Positions 1-9,067 are shown, counted from the first letter of the stretch. The stretch: DNA of 64,000 bases from Pontibacterium granulatum (GCF_029961155.1 NZ_JASBRH010000007.1:124001-188000); one strand, 5' to 3'. Translations and numbers: made by a program. Notes: generated by a model from the letters alone, not told the origin.

Positions 1-81
1 GCACGTTCTGTGGATAAGCTGCACTTGATACCCGGTAAGAAAGTATGGCTTCAGGTGAAGTCGGTGGCTGTGCTTGAGTGA
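1..81 (+). CDS. modC: C-terminal end of a probable molybdate ABC transporter ATPase (ModC), cut by the window edge
   Basis: Frame 1 is open from the first base to TGA at 79-81 and gives the last 26 residues of a protein. The pattern LxxxPGKKVWLQVKSVAVLE matches the end of the molybdate-type TOBE domain that closes ModC (PG.xVxAQxKSVAxL). In the family, ModC powers ModB and the C-terminal TOBE repeats bind oxyanion. Only the tail is visible, so neither ATPase motifs nor modA/modB neighbours can be checked. Another TOBE-ended ABC ATPase is possible. Confidence 0.55.
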   Translation, partial: ARSVDKLHLIPGKKVWLQVKSVAVLE

Positions 82-114
82 TTGCCGTAAATGTCAAAAA
101 TGTGAAAAAAAGTA

Positions 115-142
115 TTGACGTAAAATCTGCCTGGGGTATCAT
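115..142 (+). promoter_or_regulatory. sigma70-type promoter of the tRNA-Glu gene with GC-rich discriminator
   Basis: TTGACG at 115-120 and TATCAT at 137-142 are separated by 16 bp. They are followed by a GC-rich stretch (ACGCCCCG), the discriminator typical of stringently controlled stable-RNA promoters. The start would be near 149, leaving a leader of about 105 nt before the tRNA, to be removed by RNase P. Confidence 0.65.
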
Positions 143-255
143 ACGCCCCGTCTTCAGGAGGTAGGCTTAAAGCCCACCAAAATATAGGTAACTCACTGAT
201 TTATAAGTAAGTTATTTTAGTGTCTGAAGTTTCATAACTCGAAAGAGTCTTATGC

Positions 256-331
256 GTCCCATTCGTCTAGTGGCCTAGGACACCGCCCTTTCACGGCGGT
301 AACAGGGGTTCGAACCCCCTATGGGACGCCA
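256..331 (+). tRNA. tRNA-Glu, anticodon TTC, CCA encoded
   Basis: 76 nt folding into a full cloverleaf. The acceptor stem is GTCCCAT (256-262) with ATGGGAC (321-327), then discriminator G and encoded CCA (329-331). The anticodon arm is CCGCC-CTTTCAC-GGCGG with anticodon TTC, and the T-arm contains GGTTCGAACC. The TTC anticodon reads GAA and GAG. No other tRNA or rRNA adjoins it. A clear T-tract terminator is not evident immediately downstream. Confidence 0.97.
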
Positions 332-540
332 TTTCTTCTGCTCTAATTCAGGGCAAAAATATCATAAACAACATTCATAGCGTGTGTGAATAACTCTGAT
401 TCAGAGTGGTTTCTTGTGTCTAAACACAGCTTTTCCACAGGGTTGTTGTGGTGTGGCTCCGCCTGAAGTTGCGCTGACTGAAAAGTGCTATGGAAGGGTG
501 CGGGTGATGGCTGGTGCGCGCGCGGATTGGGACTTTGGTG

Positions 541-1257
541 TTAGCTGTCGGTCTTTTTTAGGAGAAGGGAGTAGGTTTTATCCTTTTTCTCCTGGCGGAA
601 GAGTTTTACAAGCTGGAAGTCGAGTGCGGGGGCAAACCAGATCAGTGTCTGGCGGTCCTTATTGTCTTTGTAGATACGTTCAACCCGAATCGATTTGAAG
701 TTGCCTGCAGGGGTTTCGATGGTCTCCTCGCCGGTCACGGCAAAGCTGTAGGTTTTCAGGCGTCCGCCGTCGGCCACTGCATATGTAAACTCTTTTTTTC
801 CCGCGGCTACATCGGTCTGGAGCTGCAGCTGGTAACTCAGCTTATCCAGTACGCCAGGCTGAATCTCCATTTTCCAGGGTTTGTTTTCTACATCGTTGGT
901 TACAGTCTGGGTTTGCCAGTCAAAGCTCAAATTGGCCTTGCGGGTTTTGCCGAGGACCTTGCGGTTGTAAGTGTACTGGAGGGGGGTGATCCTGTTTTGA
1001 TCCAAAGAGAACCGGCTGGATTCTTTAATGCTGGCGAAAAGCGCTGAAGCCTGTGACTGCAGCAGCCATTGCTGCTGTTCGTTTTGGCTGAGGCTGCGCG
1101 TGCTTTCGCCTTTCAGTGAGACGGAGCCCTCCGAAACCACGCTGTAGGTGGCCTGGAAGGCTTGGATTGCACCTGAGTCTGCCGCGTAGATTGCAGGGCT
1201 AAAGATGATCGCAGTCGCCAGCGTGGCTGTGCACAGGTGAGTGATCGTCTTTCTCAT
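541..1257 (-). CDS. DUF3108 domain protein, probably periplasmic or outer-membrane associated
   Basis: 238 aa. An N-terminal signal peptide (MRKTITHLCTATLATAIIF, cleavage after a YAADS-type site near residue 26) is followed by a single beta-rich domain. The segments YSVVSEGSVSLKGESTRSL, ITPLQYTYNRKVLGK and GNFKSIRVERIYKDN are typical of DUF3108. The family function is not established. It starts 28 nt after purN ends on the same strand, with AAGGA ahead of the ATG, so it is probably the last gene of a purM-purN-DUF3108 operon. This association recurs in other gammaproteobacteria and does not imply a role in purine synthesis. Confidence 0.85.
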   Translation of the reverse strand: MRKTITHLCTATLATAIIFSPAIYAADSGAIQAFQATYSVVSEGSVSLKGESTRSLSQNEQQQWLLQSQASALFASIKESSRFSLDQNRITPLQYTYNRKVLGKTRKANLSFDWQTQTVTNDVENKPWKMEIQPGVLDKLSYQLQLQTDVAAGKKEFTYAVADGGRLKTYSFAVTGEETIETPAGNFKSIRVERIYKDNKDRQTLIWFAPALDFQLVKLFRQEKKDKTYSLLLKKTDS

Positions 1258-1284
1258 GGTGTAATCCTTGTCTCGTGGATGCCG

Positions 1285-1929
1285 TTATGGCTGGAACTGA
1301 ATGCCTTCTGCTGGAGCTGGCTGTCCGTCGAAGAGCAGGCCTTCCGGGGACCAGCTTACGCGCTCTGCACAGATCCACTCTACTGCCAGAGGGTAGATCT
1401 GGTGTTCGCGAACATGCACCTTCTGCTGCAGGCTGTCACTTGTATCATCCAGTTCGATGCTTACTCGTCCCTGAACAAGTGATGGGCCGCCGTCCAGTTC
1501 TTCGGTCACAAAGTGGACAGTACAGCCGTGTTCCTGATCACCCGCATCCAACGCACGCTGATGGGTGTTCAGGCCTTTGTATTTTGGTAGCAGGGAAGGG
1601 TGGATGTTGAGCATCTTGCCTTCGTAGTGGCGCACAAATTCTGGTGTCAGAATGCGCATGAAGCCTGCCAGTACAACCAGGTCCGGGTTATAACTGTCGA
1701 TCAGCTCCATCATTGCAGCATCAAAGCTTTCGCGGGAATCAAAGGCTTTGTGGTCCAGTACTTCAGTTGGGATGTTGGCGTTGGCTGCGCGTTCAAGGCC
1801 GAACACGCCGGCTTTGTTACTTAGAACTGCTACCACTTCTCCATCGATGCGACCGCTCTGGGTCGCGTCGATGATTGCCTGAAGGTTGGAGCCGCTGCCG
1901 GAGATCAGGACAACGATCCGCTTTGGCAT
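1285..1929 (-). CDS. purN: phosphoribosylglycinamide formyltransferase
   Basis: 214 aa. PurN transfers formyl from 10-formyl-tetrahydrofolate to GAR, the third step of IMP synthesis. The N-terminus RIVVLISGSGSNLQAIIDA is the phosphate-binding loop. The catalytic core LAGFMRILTPEFV...MLNIHPSLLPKYKGLNTHQRALDAG carries the expected Asn and His of the N-x-H triad, and D follows in ELDGG. Length is normal for the family. I start at the ATG at 1929 and not the TTG one codon upstream, because MPKRIVVL fits the family. The gene begins 3 nt after the purM stop, so the two are translationally coupled. Confidence 0.97.
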   Translation of the reverse strand: MPKRIVVLISGSGSNLQAIIDATQSGRIDGEVVAVLSNKAGVFGLERAANANIPTEVLDHKAFDSRESFDAAMMELIDSYNPDLVVLAGFMRILTPEFVRHYEGKMLNIHPSLLPKYKGLNTHQRALDAGDQEHGCTVHFVTEELDGGPSLVQGRVSIELDDTSDSLQQKVHVREHQIYPLAVEWICAERVSWSPEGLLFDGQPAPAEGIQFQP

Positions 1930-1932
1930 CAA

Positions 1933-2991
1933 TTAGGCCTCCGCGCCGCGCAGTTCTACCTGCTCTTCGCCGTCAGCTGCATTCTCGATAGAGCCGATGA
2001 CCCACGCGTCTTCGCCAGCTGCTTTCAGCACGTTCAGGGCGTTGTTAGCTTCTTCTGCTGGTACACAGATCACCATACCCACACCGCAGTTGAAGGTGCG
2101 GTACATTTCGGTGGTTTCAACGTTGCCCTGTGTCTGCAGCCACTGGAATACGGCTGGCAGTTCCCAGGAGTTCAGGTCGATAACTGCTTTAGCGCTTGCC
2201 GGCAGTACACGAGGGATGTTTTCCAGCAGGCCGCCACCGGTGATGTGAGACAAGGCGTTAACCTGGCTCTCTTTGATCAGTTTCAGCAGGGATTTCACGT
2301 AGATACGGGTTGGTTCCATCAGGGCGTCAGCCAGTGGCTTGCCATCGATGGTTTCGTTCAGGTCTGCACCACGTACTTCGATGATCTTGCGGATCAGGGA
2401 GTAACCGTTGGAGTGAGGGCCAGAAGATGCCAGGCCGATCAGAGTGTCGCCAACCTTAACGTTGGAGCCATCGATGATCTCGTCTTCTTCTACAACACCG
2501 GTGCAGAAGCCGGCCAGGTCGTAGTCCTCGCCTTCGTACATGCCTGGCATTTCTGCGGTTTCACCACCTACCAGTGCGGCGCCTGCCAGCTCGCAGCCTT
2601 TGCCGATGCCGGTCACAACGTCTGCTGCAGTATCAACGTTCAGTGCGCCAGTTGCGTAGTAGTCCAGGAAGAACAGCGGCTCAGCACCGGCAACAACCAG
2701 ATCGTTTACACACATGGCTACCAGGTCGATACCGATAGTGTCGTGTTTCTTCAGATCCATCGCCAGGCGAAGTTTGGTTCCTACGCCGTCAGTACCGGAA
2801 ACCAGTACTGGCTTGTTGTAACCCTGTGGGATACGGCACAGTGCGCCAAAACCACCCAGACCGCCCATAACTTCGGGACGTGCAGTGCTTTTAGCCACAC
2901 CCTTGATACGGTCAACCAGGGCGTTACCAGCGTCGATATCAACGCCAGCATCTTTATAGCTCAGAGAAGTGTTGTCAGAACCGGTAGACAT
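1933..2991 (-). CDS. purM: phosphoribosylformylglycinamidine cyclo-ligase (AIR synthetase)
   Basis: 352 aa, standard length. PurM closes FGAM to AIR with ATP in purine biosynthesis. Recognisable blocks are [22 protein letters not shown] at the N-terminus, [16 protein letters not shown] (metal/ATP-binding GTDGVGTK), [37 protein letters not shown] and [18 protein letters not shown]. The gene is divergent from the DUF2066 gene, with about 140 bp between. I did not find a convincing PurR-type operator there. purN follows directly. Confidence 0.98.
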   Translation of the reverse strand: MSTGSDNTSLSYKDAGVDIDAGNALVDRIKGVAKSTARPEVMGGLGGFGALCRIPQGYNKPVLVSGTDGVGTKLRLAMDLKKHDTIGIDLVAMCVNDLVVAGAEPLFFLDYYATGALNVDTAADVVTGIGKGCELAGAALVGGETAEMPGMYEGEDYDLAGFCTGVVEEDEIIDGSNVKVGDTLIGLASSGPHSNGYSLIRKIIEVRGADLNETIDGKPLADALMEPTRIYVKSLLKLIKESQVNALSHITGGGLLENIPRVLPASAKAVIDLNSWELPAVFQWLQTQGNVETTEMYRTFNCGVGMVICVPAEEANNALNVLKAAGEDAWVIGSIENAADGEEQVELRGAEA

Positions 2992-3057
2992 GGAGTAGTA
3001 AACCTTTCACCTACGTGAGGACAATTGGAGATAAATTTTCGCGTGTATTCTATCAGC

Positions 3058-3086
3058 TTGATGGTAGCCGGGCCATGTTGTGATAA
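3058..3086 (+). promoter_or_regulatory. possible sigma70 promoter for the DUF2066-perM-hda operon
   Basis: TTGATG (3058-3063), a 17-bp spacer and TGATAA (3081-3086) lie 46-74 bp upstream of the chosen ATG at 3132. The match is moderate and the -10 is weak, so this is a suggestion only. Confidence 0.3.
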
Positions 3087-3131
3087 AGTTTAGGACCGAA
3101 ATTAGTCGATTCGCGTGATTTGAGCCGATTC

Positions 3132-4196
3132 ATGGATAGTATTCGTGTCGTTTTCCTCTCTTTTCTGCTTCTGATCAGTCCTTTTGTCGCGGCTGGTGTG
3201 GCGGAAGATCTTTACAGTAGCGAGCAGCTGGTTGCCCAGCAATACGGCGAACCATCCACCAAGCTGGTGCGACAGGGGCTGCAGGACGTACTGGTCAAAG
3301 TGGCCGGCAGCCGCGATATTCTCTCGCAGCCAAGCATTCTGGAAGGCTCCCGCAATGCCAAACAGATGTTGCAGCAGTTTGGTTATCGGGCCGCGCAACG
3401 GGCAGTTGAAGCCGATGGTCAGGCCCAAGTCGCTTATATACTGAAACTCGATTTTGATCAGGTCGCTGTGGATAACCTGCTGGTATCGGCAGGTGAAAAG
3501 CCACTGGGGGCGATTCGTCCTTCACTTGTGGTCTGGCTGGCGGCTCAGCAGCAGGGACAACGCGATTACCTGTCACCCGACGGGTATATTTACGACGAGA
3601 TCAAAGCCGCGGCTGCCAAGCGTGGTTTGCCTCTGCGCCTGCCGCTGCTTGATCTGGCCGATCAGCGCACGCTGCCGGTAAGCGATCTGTGGGGGTTATT
3701 TGAGTCCTCTATCTCGGACGCGTCGGCACGCTACAAGGCGGATGCGATTCTGGCCGGGCGTCTGATTCAGACATCATCCGGCAATTGGAGTTACCAGTGG
3801 CTGCTGATCAGTGGTGAAGACGTACAGCGTTTTTCCGGGTCTGGCGCGATCAATAGTGAACTGCCGAGCGTAATCGATCAGACCGCCGATAAACTGTTTT
3901 CCGCGTTGACCAGCAGCGGTTACAGCTACCGTCTGGAGGGTTTGGAAGTGCGTATCAGTAACGTAAACACTCTGTCAGACTATATTGATATCGTTGATTA
4001 CATGCGCTCATTGCCAGCCGTGACTTCGGTGCATACGGTGGCAATGCAGCAGAATACGCTGCAGCTGTCGATTGAACTGGACGGTAATCTCGAGCAGCTG
4101 GAGCAGCTCCTGAGCCTGCAGCCGCAACTGGTTCCGGCAGAAACCACCGGCGAAAGTCTGACCGGGCTGACCCTAAACTATCGCTGGCTGAGATAA
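3132..4196 (+). CDS. DUF2066 domain protein, exported
   Basis: 354 aa. The start MDSIRVVFLSFLLLISPFVAAG is a clean signal peptide cleaved near residue 22. A TTG four codons upstream (3120) is also open, but the ATG gives the better signal peptide. The mature protein has the DUF2066 pattern (LVRQGLQDVLVKVAGSRDIL) and a C-terminal part ending LTLNYRWLR. The biochemical role is unknown to me. It is followed after 3 nt by a PerM-type membrane protein and then hda. DUF2066 near purM, perM and hda recurs in Pseudomonas, which supports the assignment but not a function. Confidence 0.85.
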   Translation: MDSIRVVFLSFLLLISPFVAAGVAEDLYSSEQLVAQQYGEPSTKLVRQGLQDVLVKVAGSRDILSQPSILEGSRNAKQMLQQFGYRAAQRAVEADGQAQVAYILKLDFDQVAVDNLLVSAGEKPLGAIRPSLVVWLAAQQQGQRDYLSPDGYIYDEIKAAAAKRGLPLRLPLLDLADQRTLPVSDLWGLFESSISDASARYKADAILAGRLIQTSSGNWSYQWLLISGEDVQRFSGSGAINSELPSVIDQTADKLFSALTSSGYSYRLEGLEVRISNVNTLSDYIDIVDYMRSLPAVTSVHTVAMQQNTLQLSIELDGNLEQLEQLLSLQPQLVPAETTGESLTGLTLNYRWLR

Positions 4197-4199
4197 CAG

Positions 4200-5285
4200 A
4201 TGATGCTGACCGGATCACAACGCTGGTTTTTGCTCGTTGTAACGCTGGTATTGTGCGGCGGTGTCTATCTGCTGGCGCCTATTCTTACGCCGTTTCTGGC
4301 AGGAGCACTGCTGGCCTACCTGACCGATCCGATGGCCGATCGGCTTGAAGCCTGGGGATGCTCCCGTACCACCTCAGTTGTAATTGTCTTTGCATTTCTG
4401 ACGGTCGTAATGACCATGATCTTCTTGTTGTTCTTGCCCAACCTCGGTCGCCAGATTCAGGTGTTGGTGCAGCAGATCCCTCAAGTCTTCCATTTGGTCG
4501 AGTCGCGCTTCCTACCGTGGTTACAGGTCAACATGGGGATTGATCCGAGCGCCTTTGATCTGAACATGCTGAAGCAGCTTATCCTGAAAGACTGGCAGAA
4601 GACCGGCGACATCATGGCACAGATTGCGGCGGGTATTACCCGTTCCGGGCTAGCTCTTGCGGGCTGGGCGGCCAATATGGTGTTGATCCCGGTTGTGACT
4701 TTTTATCTGCTACGCGATTGGGACGTGATGATGGAGAAGATCCAGCGTCTGCTGCCGCGCAATGTTGAGCCGCGCGTTTCGCTATGGGCGAGAGAGTGTG
4801 ATGAGGTGCTTGGTGCCTTTATGAAAGGGCAGCTGCTGGTGATGTTTGCACTTGGAGTGGTATATGCAATAGGCCTATGGATCGTAGGACTTGATCTCGC
4901 GCTGCTTATTGGTATGCTGGCGGGCCTTGCGAGTATCGTTCCCTATATGGGATTTATTATCGGTATCGCGGCAGCGTTGATAGCCGCCCTTATCCAGTTT
5001 AATGACCCGACCGTCCTTTTATGGGTGGCTCTGGTTTTTGCCATCGGACAGATGCTGGAAGGGATGTTGCTTACCCCGCTGCTGGTTGGTGATAAAATAG
5101 GTTTACATCCGGTTGCGGTCATTTTTGCCATCATGGCAGGGGGCCAGTTATTTGGGTTCGTGGGCGTGTTGCTGGCATTGCCGGTAGCCGCAGTGATAAT
5201 GGTGTTGCTACGCCACCTGCATGAAGGTTATAAAGGAAGCAGTCTTTATGCCCATGAAAAGCCCGAGGATAGTTCGATCTCTTAA
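4200..5285 (+). CDS. AI-2E/PerM family membrane transporter
   Basis: 361 aa with about eight membrane segments: residues 8-40, 59-82, then a long soluble region, 150-172, and a C-terminal cluster from 215 to 345. Family hallmarks include the paired N-terminal helices LLAPILTPFLAGALLAYLTDP and the C-terminal GLASIVPYMGFIIGI and EGMLLTPLLVGDKIGLHPVAVIFAIMAGGQLFGFVGVLLALPVAA. The family contains proteins proposed as autoinducer-2 exporters or ion-coupled permeases; the substrate cannot be told here. It starts 3 nt after the DUF2066 stop, and its TAA directly precedes the hda ATG. Confidence 0.9.
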   Translation: MMLTGSQRWFLLVVTLVLCGGVYLLAPILTPFLAGALLAYLTDPMADRLEAWGCSRTTSVVIVFAFLTVVMTMIFLLFLPNLGRQIQVLVQQIPQVFHLVESRFLPWLQVNMGIDPSAFDLNMLKQLILKDWQKTGDIMAQIAAGITRSGLALAGWAANMVLIPVVTFYLLRDWDVMMEKIQRLLPRNVEPRVSLWARECDEVLGAFMKGQLLVMFALGVVYAIGLWIVGLDLALLIGMLAGLASIVPYMGFIIGIAAALIAALIQFNDPTVLLWVALVFAIGQMLEGMLLTPLLVGDKIGLHPVAVIFAIMAGGQLFGFVGVLLALPVAAVIMVLLRHLHEGYKGSSLYAHEKPEDSSIS

Positions 5286-5990
5286 ATGAACAGTCATATT
5301 CCGTTTCAGATTCCTCTCAGCGTTAGCCTGCGCGATGATACGCGCTTTGAGAACTTTGGCCCGCAGGGCAATGAGCTTGCGTGTGCGACGTTGAAAGCCG
5401 CTGCTGGTGGTGATGGGGAACCATTTCTTTACATCTGGGGTGATGAAGGGGTGGGCTGTACGCACCTGTTGCAAGCGTGCTACTACCAGGCACAGGATAT
5501 GAAGCGCAGCGCAGCGTACCTGCCGCTGGATGAGTTGGAATTGATGGGACCGTCAGTTCTGGCAGGGATGGAGCGTCTGGATCTGGTCTGTCTCGATAAC
5601 GTGCAAACGGTTGTGGGTGACGCAAAATGGGAAGAGGGCTTGTTCCACTTCTTTAACCGCATGCGCCAGGAAAACAACTGTTTGGTGATGGCTGCAAATG
5701 CCGCGCCGCAGAAGCTGGGCGTTAAACTGCCAGACCTGCTATCACGTATGACCTGGGGGATCACCTCTCAGATTCACCCACTGGCAGAAGAATTTAAGCG
5801 CGATGTGTTTGTACGACGCGCTGCTTCCCGGGGTATCCACTTGGCTGAGGACGTGGTGAAGTACCTGTTTTCCCATACCAGCCACGATATGAAAGACCTG
5901 TATGACTTGCTGGATAAGCTGGATCAGGCATCACTCAGCGCTAAGCGCAAAGTGACGATTCCGTTCGTTAAAGAGGTGACAGGGATGTAA
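5286..5990 (+). CDS. hda: DnaA regulatory inactivator Hda
   Basis: 234 aa. Hda bound to the beta clamp stimulates ATP hydrolysis by DnaA and so prevents re-initiation of replication. It is a DnaA AAA+ paralogue without the DNA-binding domain, as here. The N-terminal QIPLSV near residue 8 fits the clamp-binding motif. The nucleotide loop is the divergent GDEGVGCTHLL form usual for Hda. Further matches are LDLVCLDNVQTVVGDAKWEEGLFHFFNRMR and the AAA+ lid SHDMKDLYDLLDKLDQASLSAKRKVTIPFVKEV. The ATG follows the upstream stop with no gap. A small hairpin (5978-5998) overlaps the stop codon but has no T-tract. Confidence 0.95.
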   Translation: MNSHIPFQIPLSVSLRDDTRFENFGPQGNELACATLKAAAGGDGEPFLYIWGDEGVGCTHLLQACYYQAQDMKRSAAYLPLDELELMGPSVLAGMERLDLVCLDNVQTVVGDAKWEEGLFHFFNRMRQENNCLVMAANAAPQKLGVKLPDLLSRMTWGITSQIHPLAEEFKRDVFVRRAASRGIHLAEDVVKYLFSHTSHDMKDLYDLLDKLDQASLSAKRKVTIPFVKEVTGM

Positions 5991-6005
5991 TCCCTGTCCC
6001 ACATA

Positions 6006-7202
6006 TTATCCCTGTACCGCTTTTAACGCTTCACAAATCCTTTCCACGTTTTTCTCATTAATGCCTGCGACGTTGATGCGTCCACCTGTACCAACGTAGA
6101 GCGAGTAGTTTTCCCGCAGCTCCGATAGTTGAGCCTCGTTCAGGCCAAGATAACTGAACATACCACGTTGATGATTAAGAAACCCATAGTGCCAGGCGGT
6201 GGTGCCGTTTAGTGAGTCAGTCAGCAGCTTACGGCATTTCGAAATGCGGTGACGCGCTTTCTCCAGCTCCTTGCGCCACATCTGATCCAGTTCTTCGCTT
6301 TCCAAAATAGAACGTACCACCGACGCGCCGTGTCCCGGCGGCATGTAATAATTCCCACAGATCAGGTTCAGGGCTTCGCTGCGCACATCGTCACAGATCG
6401 CTTTCTCCTTGCACTTGATCAGCAGGGCCCCGGTGCGCTCAAAGTAGATGCCAAAGGTTTTTGATGCAGAGTAGGTAAGCATCCATTCTGCGTGGTTACG
6501 CTCAATCACACGCAAGCCGAGCAAGTCGCTTTCCAGACCGGTACATAGCCCATGATAGGCCAGGTCCAGCAGCGGAGTGACGCCCAGATCGGCCAATAGC
6601 CGCGAGAGTAACTCCCACTGCTCGATATTCAGGTCACAACCGCAGGGGTTGTGGCCGGCAACCTGGATAAGTACCACATCGCCGGGGGCGGCATCTTTCA
6701 GGTCCTCCATCATGCCCAGGAAGTCCAGGCCCCGGGTGGCTGGATCAAAGTAACGGTAATAACCCAGGCGCAAACCGGCTGAGCTGAAGATGGGACGGTG
6801 GGTCACCCAGGGCGGGTTGGAGAGCCATAGGGTAGCGCCCGGGTTGGCCTGCCTGATCAGGTCACCCGCAACACGCAGTGCCCCTGTTCCACCGGGTGTT
6901 TGCAGTGTGCACAGGTTTTGCGCCATGTCCGGATGGTTGCGTAACGGATCGTGCAGTAGAAGGTCGGTGATCAGGTCGTTAAAGCGCTGGTCGCCAGCCG
7001 GACCCAGGTAGGCTTTGCTGACCTCCTCCTTGAGCAGGATCGCTTCGGCCTCTTTGACCGCCTTGAGGATGGGGGTGCGTCCTTTGTTGTCGCGATAGAC
7101 ACCGATGCCTAAGTCGATTTTTTCCGGGTTGGGATCGGCATGGTATTGCGCCAGCATCATCAGGATAGGATCGGTAGGGCCTACTTCAATCGCTTGCAGC
7201 AT
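6006..7202 (-). CDS. amino acid aminotransferase, class I (aspartate/aromatic type)
   Basis: 398 aa, the usual AspC/TyrB length. PLP-dependent transamination between 2-oxoglutarate and aspartate or aromatic amino acids is the family role. The Schiff-base lysine lies in YSASKTFGIYFERTGALL, the substrate loop in NPCGCDLNIEQWELL (where most family members have NPTG), and the N-terminal substrate loop in KIDLGIGVYRDNKGRTPIL. The start has a strong GGGAGG 8 nt upstream of the ATG. It converges on hda and stands alone. Substrate preference cannot be decided by eye. Confidence 0.9.
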   Translation of the reverse strand: MLQAIEVGPTDPILMMLAQYHADPNPEKIDLGIGVYRDNKGRTPILKAVKEAEAILLKEEVSKAYLGPAGDQRFNDLITDLLLHDPLRNHPDMAQNLCTLQTPGGTGALRVAGDLIRQANPGATLWLSNPPWVTHRPIFSSAGLRLGYYRYFDPATRGLDFLGMMEDLKDAAPGDVVLIQVAGHNPCGCDLNIEQWELLSRLLADLGVTPLLDLAYHGLCTGLESDLLGLRVIERNHAEWMLTYSASKTFGIYFERTGALLIKCKEKAICDDVRSEALNLICGNYYMPPGHGASVVRSILESEELDQMWRKELEKARHRISKCRKLLTDSLNGTTAWHYGFLNHQRGMFSYLGLNEAQLSELRENYSLYVGTGGRINVAGINEKNVERICEALKAVQG

Positions 7203-7243
7203 AACAAAACCTCCCTTATGACTCTCTGTCAGCTTAGACCATA

Positions 7244-7404
7244 GGAGCCTGTCGGGCTTAACGCTAATCTACTGCGGAAAAGTCGAATTCGGCCATATTT
7301 CCCGCTCTTCCTCGTTGAATAGCTCGCTATTCGCCTCGAAAGACCGAAAAATCTACCTCAAATTGCCGTCTCTTCGTAACGATCGGTCAAACCCAACAGG
7401 CTCC
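7244..7404. repeat. 161-bp intergenic element with terminal inverted repeats
   Basis: The ends GGAGCCTGTCGGGCTT (7244-7259) and AAACCCAACAGGCTCC (7389-7404) are inverted repeats matching at 14 of 16 positions. Inside is a perfect short hairpin GAATAGCTCGCTATTC. No reading frame is recognisable. The layout is MITE-like or that of a structured intergenic repeat. It sits between the 5' end of the aminotransferase gene and the 3' end of the VRR-NUC gene. No second copy occurs in this window. Confidence 0.6.
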
Positions 7405-7432
7405 AGGAAAGGCGTTGAAAAGTTCTGTGGCT

Positions 7433-9067
7433 TTACGCCGGTCGCAAAACCCAGCTGATCCGATAGTGGATACCGATTTCCTCAAATACCTTTAACCAGC
7501 GTTTCTGGGAGTTCTGCAACTGATCGCCCGGGCCTTTGACCTCGACCAGCAAGTAGTCACTTGTGTGGGGATGCCAGACGAACAGGTCAGGAAATCCGGA
7601 GCGGTAGGCCTGATGGTCGAAGCAGATACGTCGCAGGATCTGCAGCAACAGGTTGGCAGGAATTCTCTCGCACAGCGTCGCCAAGTGGTGCGGGTTAAAG
7701 CGTTTCCAGTTTATAAACGGATTGGCGAGCCCATCGCTCTTCGCAACCTGCCTGATCGCTTCATCATAAAGATCAAGGTTTTCCAGTGCGTTCAGGCGGG
7801 CATTGAAAATTTCTTCGCGCCGTTTGGCAAAATCCGGGCTGTTAAAGTCCAGTGGGGCCTGTTGATAAGGGTGACTGAACGCTCCCGGCAGGGGGGTGAA
7901 GATCTGCCGCCAGAACAGCAGGCCAAAAAGGGCGTTGAACAGCTCGTTTTCACACCATACACCCTCGAAACCAAGTGACTGATAGTGGGTGATGACCTGC
8001 TCTTCCACACGATTGCCGGTATCCGTCAGGCTGAGCTGCTCACTTTGAAAGTTGGTGTTCTTTTTAGATACCGGAGGTCCACCCAGCTTGCGTTTAATGC
8101 GAGGTGCAAAACTTTCGCAAAATGCCTCCTCCTCTGTGTTGAGCGGTTGCGCAGCCAGGGATTCGCAGGCATGAAGCGCTTCGGTATATAGTTCTGCCTT
8201 AAACAGAGTGCGGACGTAGCGTTCCCGGTTTGGTGGCAGGGTGGCGCTTTGATACAGGGTAATAGCCGATTTGAGTTCGCCGCTGCGTTCCAGCAACTGA
8301 CCGGCGGCTTTTATCAGGCGATTACGCTTGTGTTCCAAGCGCTGGCAATTTGTAGTGGCACTCATCACTGTCAGCATATCTTTGGTCGGAAGCCCGCCTT
8401 CCTCCAGGAATTCGTTGATACGTTGAAGGTGCAGGTACCGGTCCAGCGCTGCGGGGGTGTTAAAGGCACGAGTTTCCCGATCCAGAGGGTAAGGTTCGAA
8501 CTGCATCAGCCCCAGATCGGTCACCACAAACTGGGAAAGGTCCTGGTAAAGGTTACCGAAGTAGATCAGGCGAAAGCGCTCGATGCTTTCACGCCCTAAA
8601 GGCTGATAGACGTGTTCGGGTAGTAGTGTTTGCCATTGTGTCGCGTCGGCAGGCTGGTCTTCGAGTCGTGAGTCGAGTATCTCGGTCAGTTCCGCTTTGC
8701 GCCACGAACCTTTCTGTTGCAGTGCCAATTTCAGCTCTTGCGCCGTCATCAGGTTGCCCAGTTCGTGGGCGCTTAGTGTCGGGTTGATTACTAGTAAATT
8801 CTGGCGATCCAGTTCATTAGCGGCCTGTTCCAGCGATTGGATCTCTGGGTAGTTGAGCTTGTCGTGGCGAAAGTGCATTGCCCGGCGGCAGATCAGGCGG
8901 ATGTATAGCTGCTGTGCGGGTTGTGACAGTTGTTGATAGCTTGCCAGCAACTGACGGTCATCATCGTGCAGCAGGTCCAGATGCAGCTCCTCGATGGTAT
9001 TGAGGAGCTGATTGAAGTTATGCAGATAGTAGAGCGGATCAACCTCTACAGTCGTTGGATTTACCAA
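7433..9067 (-). CDS. VRR-NUC domain nuclease, FAN1-like
   Basis: 544 aa. The C-terminal 100 residues form a VRR-NUC (PD-(D/E)XK-like) nuclease: FPDLFVWHPHTSDYLLVEVKGPGDQLQNSQKRWL contains the PD, the E-x-K and the Q-xx-W elements. The N-terminal 400 residues are helical, with a SAP-like stretch near 100-150 and TPR-like helices, as in bacterial FAN1 homologues. FAN1 acts on branched and cross-linked DNA in eukaryotes; the bacterial role is inferred to be repair. The frame opens at a TTG (9067) with AGGA about 9 nt upstream and no earlier ATG. Confidence 0.88.
   Translation of the reverse strand: MVNPTTVEVDPLYYLHNFNQLLNTIEELHLDLLHDDDRQLLASYQQLSQPAQQLYIRLICRRAMHFRHDKLNYPEIQSLEQAANELDRQNLLVINPTLSAHELGNLMTAQELKLALQQKGSWRKAELTEILDSRLEDQPADATQWQTLLPEHVYQPLGRESIERFRLIYFGNLYQDLSQFVVTDLGLMQFEPYPLDRETRAFNTPAALDRYLHLQRINEFLEEGGLPTKDMLTVMSATTNCQRLEHKRNRLIKAAGQLLERSGELKSAITLYQSATLPPNRERYVRTLFKAELYTEALHACESLAAQPLNTEEEAFCESFAPRIKRKLGGPPVSKKNTNFQSEQLSLTDTGNRVEEQVITHYQSLGFEGVWCENELFNALFGLLFWRQIFTPLPGAFSHPYQQAPLDFNSPDFAKRREEIFNARLNALENLDLYDEAIRQVAKSDGLANPFINWKRFNPHHLATLCERIPANLLLQILRRICFDHQAYRSGFPDLFVWHPHTSDYLLVEVKGPGDQLQNSQKRWLKVFEEIGIHYRISWVLRPA

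Noticed and set aside
5978-5998. Hairpin GACAGGGA/TCCCTGTC as a terminator of hda
   Set aside because: A stem exists over the stop codon, but no T-run follows in either direction, so I do not list it as a terminator.
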